Source of the DNA: Zoogloea sp041914405
GTDB taxonomy: Bacteria; Pseudomonadota; Gammaproteobacteria; Burkholderiales; Rhodocyclaceae
Length of the DNA stretch: 64,000 nucleotides
NCBI RefSeq assembly: GCF_041914405.1
Contig: NZ_JAYSDK010000032.1
Coordinates: forward strand, 1 to 64,000
Reading direction: 5' to 3'
In this document: positions 51,014 to 59,526 of the stretch, piece after piece
How positions within the stretch are numbered: position 1 is the first letter of the stretch
Layout of the letters: every line of letters begins with the position of its first letter
Program-made: the position numbers and the translations under genes
The notes under the pieces: generated by a model
Seen by the model: only the letters and a program-made list of their open reading frames with translations
Databases searched by the model: none
Told to the model about the DNA's origin: nothing

Positions 51014-53086
51014 CTATCGCACCTCGGCCACCGGCGCCAGGCAGGGGCGCAGCGCTTCGTAGCCCCCCGCCAACAGGCTATCCACGTCCGGTTCCTGCCC
51101 GGATTCGCTACGCAACTGGGTCGCTACCACCGCCTCCAGTGCGGCCCGGTCGCTACTCTTGGCCCACGCCACCGGATCGCTGTGGAAGGCCGGCAACATG
51201 CTCGCCGGCGGCATTGGTGTTTTACCCCGCTCGGACGGCGCGCGGCGCGCCATCGCCAGGCGCACGTAGATCCGCGGCGCACACTGGCGGATGCGGGCCT
51301 CCAGCTGGGCCGCCGGCCCCTGCAGGAAATTCGGCGGAAATGACTCCGCGCTCAGATGGCACGCGGCGCACCAGGCGTAGAAACCGGCCAGGTCCGGACG
51401 CACCGGCCCGCCCAGCGCCGCCCCCGGCGGACTGGCCGGGCGTTCCAGGCGCGGCACGGCCGGCACCGGCAGCCGGGCCGCCGCGACGGGTTCCCCCAGT
51501 TGCGCGAGCACTGCGCGGATCAAGCCACGGCCGGCAATCGCCGGCGCATCCAGCAGGCTTTGCCCCTGTGCGCTTGCAGCGATCCCCAACAAGGCCGCCT
51601 CGGCCACCTCTCCATCGGGACGCAGGCGCAGCCGCAAGGGGCCCGCGCCATCGCGCAGGCCACGCACGTCCACCGCCTCGAGCACGTTTCCACCGGCCAC
51701 GCGAACACCCTGCGCCCCCCGCAAGGGGAAGCCCGGCAGCGGCGGTTCGCCAGCCAGACTGAGGCGTTCGACGCGGCCCGCTTGCCGGTCGAATCGCAAA
51801 GAAGCGCCGCCCTCACCCTTGCAGTCAGCCACGTATCCACCGGGCGCGGCTGTACAAGTCAGCGTCACTTCCCGCCGTGGCAGACGCGCGGCCCGCCTTG
51901 CCAGTGCGGCCTGCAGCCGCGGCCAATCGCCGTCCTCGACGAACTCCGCCACGCCCGCCACCGCGTCGGCGACGGCCTCCGGCGCGTCGCCCCGCCACCA
52001 GGCCTCCGCCGACCTCGGCAGCAGCGGCTCGAAGCGCGCCGGCACATGGGAGAAGGCGACGCGTGCCGACGGCGACGCCGGCCAGTCGGCGGCACCTTGC
52101 AAGGGGTTGCGATTTGGCAGGTCCGAACGTCCAAGGGCCAGCCCCGCCCGCCAGCGGCGTGCCGCCGTAGCCCTCAGCGGGCGACCGACTGTGTCCTCGA
52201 AAGCAGCATCCGGCACCGCCATTCGCCCGTCCGCCAGACGCAGGCGCAACGCCGCCGCGAAAAGTCCTGCCCGGCAACGCCGTCCCGCTTCGCCATCGCC
52301 GCAGCCTTCGCGCCACAGGCGCTGGGCCAGCGCGAAACGGTTGGCCCGCCGCACCGCGTTGTCGATGGCATAGGGCACGTCCACCCCCCGCTCCGGCGGA
52401 ATGCCGTAGAAGGTGCGCCCGCTTGCCGTCAACAGCGCAGCGATTGCCGGGTTCGCATTGGTCTCGTCCCACAGCGCGCGGGAGAAGATCGGCGCGCCGT
52501 TCTGGTGGCAGGCGAAGCAGATATTGCGGTTGGCGTAGAAGACCTGCGCCCGCACGCCGGTGCGATAGTCCTTGACGAGCTGGAACTCGAAACGTCCGGC
52601 CGCCTCGTTGTAGCTAATCACCTCCAGCACCGCCGACTTCTCCTGGTAGCCGATGTAGAGACGGTCCTTCAGCAGGAAGGGCGAGCCTGCGGCGGGCGGA
52701 GAATCCACGCCGACGACCACCCGCGGATAGTCGAAGTAATCGGGCGCCGCGGCGGTGCGCTGCAATGAGCGCCCGAGCGGGATGAGCACGCGCTTTACCG
52801 GCGGCAGCGCGCTGGCCGGGTCCCGTGCCAGTTCGCGGTCGATACGCGCCAGCAGTTTTTCAAAGGGGAAAGGCAGCTCGTGCGCCCCACCCTCCCCCGC
52901 GAACAAGCGGTCGAACAGGGACTGGCCGAGCAGCGGCAGATGCGCACCGGGTTCGGCCGGATTCACGACCCAGACCGCCGCCCCGCCAGTCTGCGGAACA
53001 TCAGGCGGCCCCGCTGCAACCATGTTTAGCGTAGCAGCAAGCAGCAAGCCGACCAGGCGGGCACAGCTGCGCACGGGGCTGTTCAT
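51014..53086 (-). CDS. Exported dihaem cytochrome c protein of unrecognised family
   Basis: The 690-residue product has a signal peptide (NSPVRSCARLVGLLLAATLN, cleavage near VAAG) and two haem-c sites far apart, CFACH (C190-H194) and CAACH (C573-H577). The first sits in YANRNICFACHQNGAPIFSR followed by ALWDETNANPAIA; the second in AGFYAWCAACHLSAESFPPN. Between them are about 380 residues without known motifs, including six further cysteines. I do not recognise the family. It lies third in the operon. It may be a large electron-transfer or oxidase subunit partnering the other dihaem proteins, which is inference from context. Confidence 0.8.
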   Translation of the reverse strand: MNSPVRSCARLVGLLLAATLNMVAAGPPDVPQTGGAAVWVVNPAEPGAHLPLLGQSLFDRLFAGEGGAHELPFPFEKLLARIDRELARDPASALPPVKRVLIPLGRSLQRTAAAPDYFDYPRVVVGVDSPPAAGSPFLLKDRLYIGYQEKSAVLEVISYNEAAGRFEFQLVKDYRTGVRAQVFYANRNICFACHQNGAPIFSRALWDETNANPAIAALLTASGRTFYGIPPERGVDVPYAIDNAVRRANRFALAQRLWREGCGDGEAGRRCRAGLFAAALRLRLADGRMAVPDAAFEDTVGRPLRATAARRWRAGLALGRSDLPNRNPLQGAADWPASPSARVAFSHVPARFEPLLPRSAEAWWRGDAPEAVADAVAGVAEFVEDGDWPRLQAALARRAARLPRREVTLTCTAAPGGYVADCKGEGGASLRFDRQAGRVERLSLAGEPPLPGFPLRGAQGVRVAGGNVLEAVDVRGLRDGAGPLRLRLRPDGEVAEAALLGIAASAQGQSLLDAPAIAGRGLIRAVLAQLGEPVAAARLPVPAVPRLERPASPPGAALGGPVRPDLAGFYAWCAACHLSAESFPPNFLQGPAAQLEARIRQCAPRIYVRLAMARRAPSERGKTPMPPASMLPAFHSDPVAWAKSSDRAALEAVVATQLRSESGQEPDVDSLLAGGYEALRPCLAPVAEVR

Positions 53087-53110
53087 CGCGGCGCTCCACG
53101 TCGCCGCCCC

Positions 53111-53989
53111 TCAGCGCCCCGCCGACGCGAGGACCTTGCGCTGCTGGGTGCCCGGCCAGCAATCCTCCTGCACCGCGCCGGTCTTGACGAAGGCTTCCCG
53201 CCCCTTGTCGTCCATATCCTTGTTGTAGAGCGTGAAGTTGAGGGCAAAGCCCTTGTCCAGGTAGGCGCGGCCCAGGTAGAAGCCCGGCCGGATCATGCGG
53301 ATCTCGTCGCGCACCCGCAGCCCTCGGCGACCGGCGAGGAAGTCCGGGTTTTCCTGGTAGCCGGGGATCTCGTCAGTGAAAAAGTAATCGATGATGATCG
53401 ACTCCCGCCGCGCGTCCAGCAGGCTCTGCCCACAGTACAACTTGGCGGGGAACAGCAGCCAGGTCTGCTTGCCATTGAAGTCCATCTTCTTCGGCTCGCC
53501 CTGCACCAAGCCGATTTTCTTCAGCACGGCCAGATCCTCAATGCGATTGCGCAGCACGCGCTCCTGGCGGTAGAAAACCTTGCCGCGCCACAGGGCCTCG
53601 CCGACGTCCTCCAGCACCAGCCCCTTCAGGTTGAGCGCGGTGCCGGCAAAACCACCGACGATCTCCGACAGGCGGAACTTCCCGCTGCTACCCTTGGGCA
53701 ACAGGATGCGGCCGTCAAAGGCGCCGTCGGGAATCGGCCCGGCGGTCAGGCGGGCGTAGATCTGGTCGAGCTGTTCCTGGTCGAGCGTGGCCAGATAGTC
53801 CGGCGTGACCTTGGCGATCTCCGCGGTGGGGATCGGATAGTGGTAATCCACCTGGGCCATGTCCAGCTTGGAGGAATAGCTCTTGTCGTAAGGTGCGAAG
53901 GGTATGTTCGGCGCCTCCGCCTTTTGGCCGCAGGCACTCAGCCCCAACGCGGCGGCGATGGACAGGGCGACGGCAGAAGCGGTTTTCAT
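53111..53989 (-). CDS. Predicted lipoprotein of unknown function in the dihaem operon
   Basis: The 292-residue product has a lipoprotein signal (TASAVALSIAAALGLSAC, lipobox LSAC) and no haem motif. It contains PDGAFDGRILLPKGSSGKFR, EALWRGKVFYRQERVLRN and RPGFYLGRAYLDKGFALNFT, which read like a compact beta-rich lipid- or substrate-binding protein, but I do not recognise a family. Only two cysteines besides the lipid-modified one are seen. It lies 13 bases after the RoxA-like gene and 24 bases before the 690-residue dihaem gene. It may anchor or deliver substrate for the cytochromes. Confidence 0.78.
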   Translation of the reverse strand: MKTASAVALSIAAALGLSACGQKAEAPNIPFAPYDKSYSSKLDMAQVDYHYPIPTAEIAKVTPDYLATLDQEQLDQIYARLTAGPIPDGAFDGRILLPKGSSGKFRLSEIVGGFAGTALNLKGLVLEDVGEALWRGKVFYRQERVLRNRIEDLAVLKKIGLVQGEPKKMDFNGKQTWLLFPAKLYCGQSLLDARRESIIIDYFFTDEIPGYQENPDFLAGRRGLRVRDEIRMIRPGFYLGRAYLDKGFALNFTLYNKDMDDKGREAFVKTGAVQEDCWPGTQQRKVLASAGR

Positions 53990-54002
53990 GGCGTCACTCC
54001 TC

Positions 54003-56627
54003 TCACAGGGTGGCCAGGAAGGCGGTGATGGCCTTCTTGTCCGCCTCGCTCAGATCCTCTCCGAAGCGATGGCCCTCGTTTTCGACGAGCTGGTCGCAGC
54101 TCACGTAGTTGGCGGCGAGGAAGTCCCGCTTCTCGCGCAGGATCTCCACGAAGCGTGCCGGGTTCTTCAACACGTCGTCGGCGATCGCCTGCAGGGTCGG
54201 GACCAGGTCCTTCTTGCCGGCCGCCTCCAGCCTGGCCGGATCGCGCTTGGCGAGGAAGAGGTCACCAATCAGCTGCTTGTGCATCAGGCCGTTGAGGAAG
54301 CCGGCGCTCGCCCCCATCGGAATGCGCGCCTGGCCAAAGCCGCCCAGCGGCTTTTCGGTCTTGCCCTCCAGCGGGCGGATACCCACATCGACGATCAGAT
54401 CGGCGTTGGTCAGCGTCACCTTGCGGCCCCGCTCCTTCGGGTGCAGCAGCTCGAACATGGAGCGCTTGTATAGATCGAAGCGTCCTTCCACGCTGGGGTC
54501 GTAGCGCACGCAGGCGGGCTGCGCGGCCAGCAGCTTGTTGTCGGGCCCGGCGTAGCGGGCTCGGTGAAAATCGTTGTCCTTGTTGGCCGGGTTGCCACAC
54601 ACCTCGGGCCCGATGGCGTTGTTGTGCATGAACGGGGCGGTAGCCCATACATTCACCAGCGAGATGTTGCGCATGTAGCCACGCCCGCCGTTCTTCAGGT
54701 CTTCCCGCTCAGGCAGGTCGGCCACCGAAGGCCGGGCGCGCAGGGTTTCCGATGCGTACTCCTGGTAGAGATGACCGGCCATGTGGTTGGAATGCAGCGC
54801 GCGGCACGGGAAGGTGCCAACCTCGGTTACTGGCGTGGCCTGGTCGTTGCCGAGGAAATCGGCGCGCACCTTGCGCGGATGGGCGTCATTGGTGGCCGCG
54901 AAATCCCGGTTCTTGAACAGCCCGCCGTCCGCCTCGGGAATGCTGGAATGGCAGCGCGCACAGTTCTCGGCAAACACTGTCTGGCCACGGGCCACGGCGC
55001 CCTTGCCGAACTCTTTCTCCAGGTCGGCGGTCAGGTCGGCGCGGGTGTACGTGGCGCCTGGGCTCTTCAGCTTGCGGGCGTTCGCACGGGCGGCAAAGAG
55101 ATCCCTCTCGTCCGACTCAGCCGACGTGAAGAAGTCCAGCACGTTCTGCAGGCGGTCCTCCACCGCCCGGAAGTTCGGACAATCGCGCCGGCACTGGCCA
55201 ATGTTGAAGGGCGTCTGGCCAAAGCCGCGCTGCTCGGGGTCCACCTGGCGCATGTCGCTGAAGTGATTGACCCAGCACTGCTCCGAGCAGGAGCCGATAT
55301 TGAAGTACACCCGCTGGATCGCCTCCAGCGCACCGATGGAGTCTTCCCCGCCTTTCAGGATGTGATGCACGCCGGGCAGCACGACCTTCTGGCCGTCCAG
55401 ATGCACGATGGTCGTATCGTCCTTGCGGGTCGAGAACTGCCAGCATTTGCCCTGCCGGCCGGGTTCGCACCAGCACTTGGATTCGTCCTTCTCCACACCA
55501 CAGTCGGCCACCTTGCGCCACTTGGTGATGGACTCGCCCTTGAACACCGGGCGCTGGGCCACGTTGATCAGCGCGTTGATGGTGCCGGGGTTGTTCACCT
55601 GGTCGTGGGAGATCGCCGAGGTGTCCGTCACCCCCGGTCGGGCGTGGGCGAACATCTGGTATTCGAGGGCCGACTTGGGCATGCCGGAGCCGAGCAGTTC
55701 GGACATGCGGGTGTATTGGTTGCCGATCAGACCTTTGATGTTCTCCCACTTGGGATGAGCCGGATCGGCCGGCGGATTGAGGGGATCGAAGGCGATATGG
55801 CAGGAGCCGCAGGAGGTACCGATCAGGAAAGGCGGTTCGACGGACGCATCGGCCAGCTTGCTGACCCGGCTGTCGGACTCGATGCCGGTGGTCGCATCCA
55901 TCTTGCGGTCGAAGCCGGCCCAGCTACCGACTCCGCCGTTGAGGGCCTTCCACTTGGCGGCGTCGAAGCGCGGGTTGGGAAACTTGCGGATGCCCAGCGC
56001 GCCGGTCGAGGTGCCGAACTTGAGATCGCAGGCGCTGTGGCGCTGGTCGAGCTTGCCCCCCTGGGTGTGCGGGTCGTCAGGGTCTAGTGCGGCGTCCTTC
56101 AGGCCGCAGGCCGGGTCTACGTAGCCCGCCTTGCCGACGTACTTGAGCAATACGTCGTCACCTGGGCACCAGTCGAAGCCGTAGGTCTCCTCCAGCGACT
56201 TGGCCGGACAGGTGGCATCACCGGGCTTGCAGCAGGCCGGGTCGTTGATGATGCCCCAGGCCCAGAAGCGGTCGTCACGCTGGTCGGAGCGCAGCACCCG
56301 GAACCAGTCCACCAGCACGCCGATGCGCTGCTGGAAGGTGTAGGTGTGGAAACGGTCGTTGCCGGCAGTAGCCTTGAACCAGATCAGGCGGCCGACGCAC
56401 TCGGACTCGTTGAGGCCCTCACGGGCGCAGGACTCCCGGTACGGCGCATCCTGGTCCACGCTGGCCGCCTCGGGCTGCGGCGCGACCGCGGCGGCAGCCT
56501 GCGCTGGAGCGGGGTTGTCCGCATGGGCTTGCTGCCAGCCGGTCTCGAGCGCCGGCAGGCGAACGATAAGGTAAGAACCGAAAACCGCCGCGACGACCGC
56601 CAACGCGGCCACATATGAGCGCTTCAT
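54003..56627 (-). CDS. Large exported dihaem cytochrome c protein, RoxA-superfamily-like
   Basis: The 874-residue product opens with an anchor or signal (KRSYVAALAVVAAVFGSYLI) and carries haem sites CGSCH (C273-H277) and CARCH (C556-H560), the second in the block ARGQTVFAENCARCH common to MauG/RoxA-type dihaem enzymes, with VWATAPFMHNNAIG as the counterpart of the usual W-x-x-x-P-x-x-HN motif. It is unusually cysteine-rich outside the haem sites (more than ten, e.g. ACCKPGDATC and ESKCWCEPGRQGKC), suggesting disulfides. The ATG at 56627 has AAGGAG upstream; a start 14 codons earlier is less likely. First gene of the operon. Whether it cleaves a polymer like rubber oxygenase is unknown. Confidence 0.82.
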   Translation of the reverse strand: MKRSYVAALAVVAAVFGSYLIVRLPALETGWQQAHADNPAPAQAAAAVAPQPEAASVDQDAPYRESCAREGLNESECVGRLIWFKATAGNDRFHTYTFQQRIGVLVDWFRVLRSDQRDDRFWAWGIINDPACCKPGDATCPAKSLEETYGFDWCPGDDVLLKYVGKAGYVDPACGLKDAALDPDDPHTQGGKLDQRHSACDLKFGTSTGALGIRKFPNPRFDAAKWKALNGGVGSWAGFDRKMDATTGIESDSRVSKLADASVEPPFLIGTSCGSCHIAFDPLNPPADPAHPKWENIKGLIGNQYTRMSELLGSGMPKSALEYQMFAHARPGVTDTSAISHDQVNNPGTINALINVAQRPVFKGESITKWRKVADCGVEKDESKCWCEPGRQGKCWQFSTRKDDTTIVHLDGQKVVLPGVHHILKGGEDSIGALEAIQRVYFNIGSCSEQCWVNHFSDMRQVDPEQRGFGQTPFNIGQCRRDCPNFRAVEDRLQNVLDFFTSAESDERDLFAARANARKLKSPGATYTRADLTADLEKEFGKGAVARGQTVFAENCARCHSSIPEADGGLFKNRDFAATNDAHPRKVRADFLGNDQATPVTEVGTFPCRALHSNHMAGHLYQEYASETLRARPSVADLPEREDLKNGGRGYMRNISLVNVWATAPFMHNNAIGPEVCGNPANKDNDFHRARYAGPDNKLLAAQPACVRYDPSVEGRFDLYKRSMFELLHPKERGRKVTLTNADLIVDVGIRPLEGKTEKPLGGFGQARIPMGASAGFLNGLMHKQLIGDLFLAKRDPARLEAAGKKDLVPTLQAIADDVLKNPARFVEILREKRDFLAANYVSCDQLVENEGHRFGEDLSEADKKAITAFLATL

Positions 56628-56745
56628 GGATGCGTCTCCTTCGGGGAAGGGAGCGAGTCCGGCGCCCATCTGGCTTGCCGCCCTGATGGTCCGATGCCAC
56701 AGGGCTTTAGGGTGACGTCTCTCTGTCGGGGCCGGTCATGATGGT

Positions 56746-56773
56746 GTTATAGCAGAGTTCCCCGGAGCGGCAA
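56746..56773 (-). promoter_or_regulatory. Promoter of the dihaem cytochrome operon
   Basis: On the minus strand TTGCCG (56768-56773) and TATAAC (56746-56751) are 16 bases apart, and TGC directly before TATAAC makes it an extended -10. It lies in the 164-base gap between the LysR gene and the operon, about 120 bases before the first ATG, so the operon need not depend on LysR read-through. Confidence 0.65.
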
Positions 56774-56791
56774 TCGACGCGCGCTTGACGC

Positions 56792-57718
56792 TCACGGCAG
56801 GCTCTGGTCCCAGTACGGCACCGGCCCGATGCGCTCGGCGAGGTAGTCGGCCAGGGCACGCACGCGGCTCGGCACGTAGCGATTGCTGGGGAAGACCGCA
56901 TAAATGCCCAGTTCCGGCCCCGGAAAATCCGACAGGATGCGCGTCAGCAATCCCGCCTGGATCGCCGGCGCGGCGATGAAGCTCGGCTGGCGGCAGATAC
57001 CCAGGCCACGCTGGGCCATGTCAACCAGCGCATCGCCGCTGTTAGCCTGCAGGCGGCAACGCACCGGCACCCAGATCAACGCCTCGTCCACCAGATAAGG
57101 CCAGCTGACCTTGGCCGTGCCGGTGTAACCGAGGCACTGATGGGCCAGCAGATCGTCCGGCTTCTGCGGGCAGCCGTGCCGCTCCAGGTAGGCCGGCGAG
57201 GCCAGCGTGACCATCCGCGCCACCGACAAACGCCGCGCCACCTGGGTCGGGTCGAGCTGGGTGGTGATACGGATGGCCAAGTCGAGACCGCTCTCGATGA
57301 GGTTCACCTGACGGTCGTCGAAGTCCATGTCCAAGCTGACTTCCGGATACGTGGTCGCAAAATCGGCGACCAGCGGCACCAGGTGACGCACGCCGAAGCT
57401 CATCGGCACGCCGAAGCTCATCGGCACGCTGATGCGGATCGGCCCGCGCGGGCGGCGGTCGCCACCGGCCAGATCGCTCTCGGCGACGCCGACCAAGTCA
57501 AGGATCTCGCGGCTGCGTTCCAGGTAGGCCAGCCCCGCCGACGTGAGCTTGAGGCTGCGCGTGCTGCGGGCAATCAGCTTGACGCCCAGATGGGCCTCCA
57601 GCGCCGCAATCTGGCGGGTCACCGCCGAACGAGCCAGCCCCAGGTGATCGGCGGCAGCGGTAAAACTGCCGGCCTCGGCCACGCGGACGAACACCTCCAT
57701 CGCATGCAGACGATCCAT
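56792..57718 (-). CDS. LysR family transcriptional regulator
   Basis: The 308-residue protein has an N-terminal winged helix (DRLHAMEVFVRVAEAGSFTA, LGLARSAVTRQIAALE) and the substrate-binding domain, of the subgroup that often controls nearby quinone or aldehyde stress genes. It contains an in-frame 18-bp tandem duplication (VPMSFG twice). It is divergent from the NmrA-DODA-b561-YceI operon, its likely target, and codirectional with the dihaem operon downstream. The ligand is not known. Confidence 0.9.
   Translation of the reverse strand: MDRLHAMEVFVRVAEAGSFTAAADHLGLARSAVTRQIAALEAHLGVKLIARSTRSLKLTSAGLAYLERSREILDLVGVAESDLAGGDRRPRGPIRISVPMSFGVPMSFGVRHLVPLVADFATTYPEVSLDMDFDDRQVNLIESGLDLAIRITTQLDPTQVARRLSVARMVTLASPAYLERHGCPQKPDDLLAHQCLGYTGTAKVSWPYLVDEALIWVPVRCRLQANSGDALVDMAQRGLGICRQPSFIAAPAIQAGLLTRILSDFPGPELGIYAVFPSNRYVPSRVRALADYLAERIGPVPYWDQSLP
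57390..57425. repeat. 18-bp tandem duplication inside the LysR gene
   Basis: The unit ACGCCGAAGCTCATCGGC occurs twice in direct succession (57390-57407, 57408-57425). It duplicates six residues (VPMSFG) at the start of the first strand of the effector domain, where relatives normally have one copy. Confidence 0.9.
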
Positions 57719-57760
57719 TGTTTCAAATCAGGCAACAAACATTTCCCCATTAAAGGCTAT

Positions 57761-57777
57761 TTCCGTTCCAATCGGAA
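57761..57777. promoter_or_regulatory. Candidate LysR operator in the divergent promoter region
   Basis: TTCCG and CGGAA form a 5-bp inverted repeat with a 7-base centre, fitting the T-N11-A layout of LysR sites. It lies in the 108-base gap between the LysR gene and the divergent NmrA-like gene. Confidence 0.45.
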
Positions 57778-57826
57778 GCATAAAGTTCGCTCCACACAAA
57801 CCAATACCCAACAAGAGAGAACTGCC

Positions 57827-58708
57827 GTGATCCTCGTCAGCGGCGCCAATGGTCGACTCGGCCGGCGCATCGTCCAGCACCTCATCGCCCGCTCTCCGGC
57901 CCCGGTGGCCGGCCGGCTGGCAGTGAGCGTCCGCGAGCCCGCCCGGGCCGCCGACCTGGCGAGCCGCGGCGTGGAGGTCCGCCACGGGGATTTCGAGCTG
58001 CCGGCCACGCTCGCCAGCGCCTTCACTGGCGTCGAGCGACTGATCCTGACCTCCACCGATGGCCCGCGGGCACAGCACATCGCACGCCACCGCCAGGCCA
58101 TCGCCGCGGCCCGTGGAGCCGGCGTGCAGCACGTCTTCTACGTCAGCCTGCTGGACGTAGCCGCCGATTCGCCGGCCGAATACGCCGCAGTACACCGGGA
58201 GGCCGAAAGCGCACTGGCCGACAGTGGCCTCGCCCACACGGTACTGCGCAACACCCTGTACGCCGACGACCTGCCCCAACTGGCCGGGCCGGCACTGAAC
58301 GACGGCATCCTGGCCCTGCCGGCCGGCGAAGGCGCTGTCAGCCTGGTCTCCCGCGACGAGCTGGCCCAGGCGATGGCCGCCGCCGCCCTTGCCCCGCGTC
58401 TGGAAAAGCACGTGTATGAACTCACCGGCCAGGTCGCCAGCGGCTTCGCAACGATCGCCGACAAGATCGCCCGGGTCAGCGGCCAAGCGCTGCGTTACTC
58501 GGCAATCAGCGAAGTCAAATACGTGGCGGCCCAGCAACAGGCCGGCCTGCCAGCGTGGCAGGCCAACGCCTTGGGCAGCCTGTTCCGCGCTGTCGCAGAA
58601 GGGCGCTTTGCGCGCACCAGCAACGATTTCGCGGCCTTGGTCGGCCACCCGCCCAAGTCCCTCGACTGCATGATCCACGAATACTTCACCCCGAGGAGCA
58701 CCTCATGA
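57827..58708 (+). CDS. NmrA/QOR2-like NAD(P)-binding oxidoreductase
   Basis: The 293-residue atypical short-chain dehydrogenase begins at a GTG (57827) with ILVSGANGRLGRRIVQHLIA, a Rossmann GxxGxxG loop, and shows VRHGDFELPATLASAF, FYVSLLDVAADSPAEY and VLRNTLYADDL, as in NAD(P)H:quinone oxidoreductase 2. The divergent LysR gene suggests induction by quinones or related electrophiles. The stop overlaps the next start (ATGA), so translation is coupled to the DODA-type gene. Confidence 0.87.
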   Translation: MILVSGANGRLGRRIVQHLIARSPAPVAGRLAVSVREPARAADLASRGVEVRHGDFELPATLASAFTGVERLILTSTDGPRAQHIARHRQAIAAARGAGVQHVFYVSLLDVAADSPAEYAAVHREAESALADSGLAHTVLRNTLYADDLPQLAGPALNDGILALPAGEGAVSLVSRDELAQAMAAAALAPRLEKHVYELTGQVASGFATIADKIARVSGQALRYSAISEVKYVAAQQQAGLPAWQANALGSLFRAVAEGRFARTSNDFAALVGHPPKSLDCMIHEYFTPRSTS

Positions 58709-59526
58709 CCGCCCGCCAACCCGTCCTCTTCGTGTCCCACGGCGCGCCCGACGTGCTGCTCAACCCGGGTGCCACGGTCCACCTGTGGGAACGCCTCGGC
58801 GCCGACCTGCCGCGCCCCCGCGCCGTGCTGGTGATCTCCGCCCACTGGGCGGCCCGCCAGCCCACCGTCAGCACGGCCGCGACGCCGGAGACCATCCACG
58901 ACTTCGGCGGTTTTCCGCCGGCCCTGTACGCGATGGAATACCCGGCCCCTGGCGCGCCGGACGTGGCCGCGCGGGTCCGCGAACTCCTCGCCGGCACCGG
59001 CCTGCCGATCGACGAAGTGCCCGACCGCGGCCTCGACCACGGTGCCTGGATCCCGCTGAAGGCGATGTACCCGCAGGCCGACATCCCGGTCGTCCAACTG
59101 GCGCTGCAACCCTACGCCGGCACCGACTGGCATCGCCGCCTCGGCGTCGCACTGCGCCCGCTGCGCGACGAAGGGGTGCTGATCCTCGCCTCCGGCGCGG
59201 TGACCCACAACTTCGGCTGGCTCACCTGGGGTACCAACAGCGCCGTCGTGCCGCAGGCCCAGGCCTTTGCCGACTGGCTCGGCGATGCCCTGTCCCGCGA
59301 CGACCGCCCGGCCCTGCTGGACTACCGCCGCATCGCCCCCCACGGCGCCGGCGCCCATCCCAGCGAGGAGCACCTGCTGCCGCTGTTCGTCGCCCTCGGC
59401 GCCGCCGAAAAGGACGAAATCCCCCTGCGCCTGGAACCGGAATACACCTACGGCGGTCTGGCGATGGACGCTTACCTGTGGCAAACAGGCAGTGCGTCCC
59501 CTTTCCGCACGGAGCAACAACAATGA
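58705..59526 (+). CDS. DODA-type extradiol aromatic ring-opening dioxygenase family protein
   Basis: The 273-residue LigB-fold protein has the metal-ligand positions of the 4,5-DOPA dioxygenase group: SHGAPDVLL (H12), VISAHWAA (H47), GLDHGAWIPL (H112) and SGAVTHNF (H168). Proteins of this type (E. coli YgiD) cleave catechols such as DOPA. It overlaps the genes on both sides by 4 bases (ATGA), so it is part of one tightly coupled operon. The natural substrate cannot be read from the sequence. Confidence 0.92.
   Translation: MTARQPVLFVSHGAPDVLLNPGATVHLWERLGADLPRPRAVLVISAHWAARQPTVSTAATPETIHDFGGFPPALYAMEYPAPGAPDVAARVRELLAGTGLPIDEVPDRGLDHGAWIPLKAMYPQADIPVVQLALQPYAGTDWHRRLGVALRPLRDEGVLILASGAVTHNFGWLTWGTNSAVVPQAQAFADWLGDALSRDDRPALLDYRRIAPHGAGAHPSEEHLLPLFVALGAAEKDEIPLRLEPEYTYGGLAMDAYLWQTGSASPFRTEQQQ

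Noticed and set aside
48050..51062. Long plus-strand open frames (481 and 531 codons) opposite the dihaem genes
   Set aside because: The minus strand carries signal sequences and CXXCH motifs in good operon spacing; the plus-strand translations have no motif and no ribosome-binding sites.
51356..56087. Plus-strand open frames of 470 and 507 codons opposite the larger dihaem genes
   Set aside because: Same reason: they mirror the codon bias of the real genes and have no recognisable content.
54003..56627. Naming the large dihaem protein a rubber oxygenase
   Set aside because: The similarity is to the superfamily layout only; the haem-site residues and cysteine content differ and no polymer-related genes are near.
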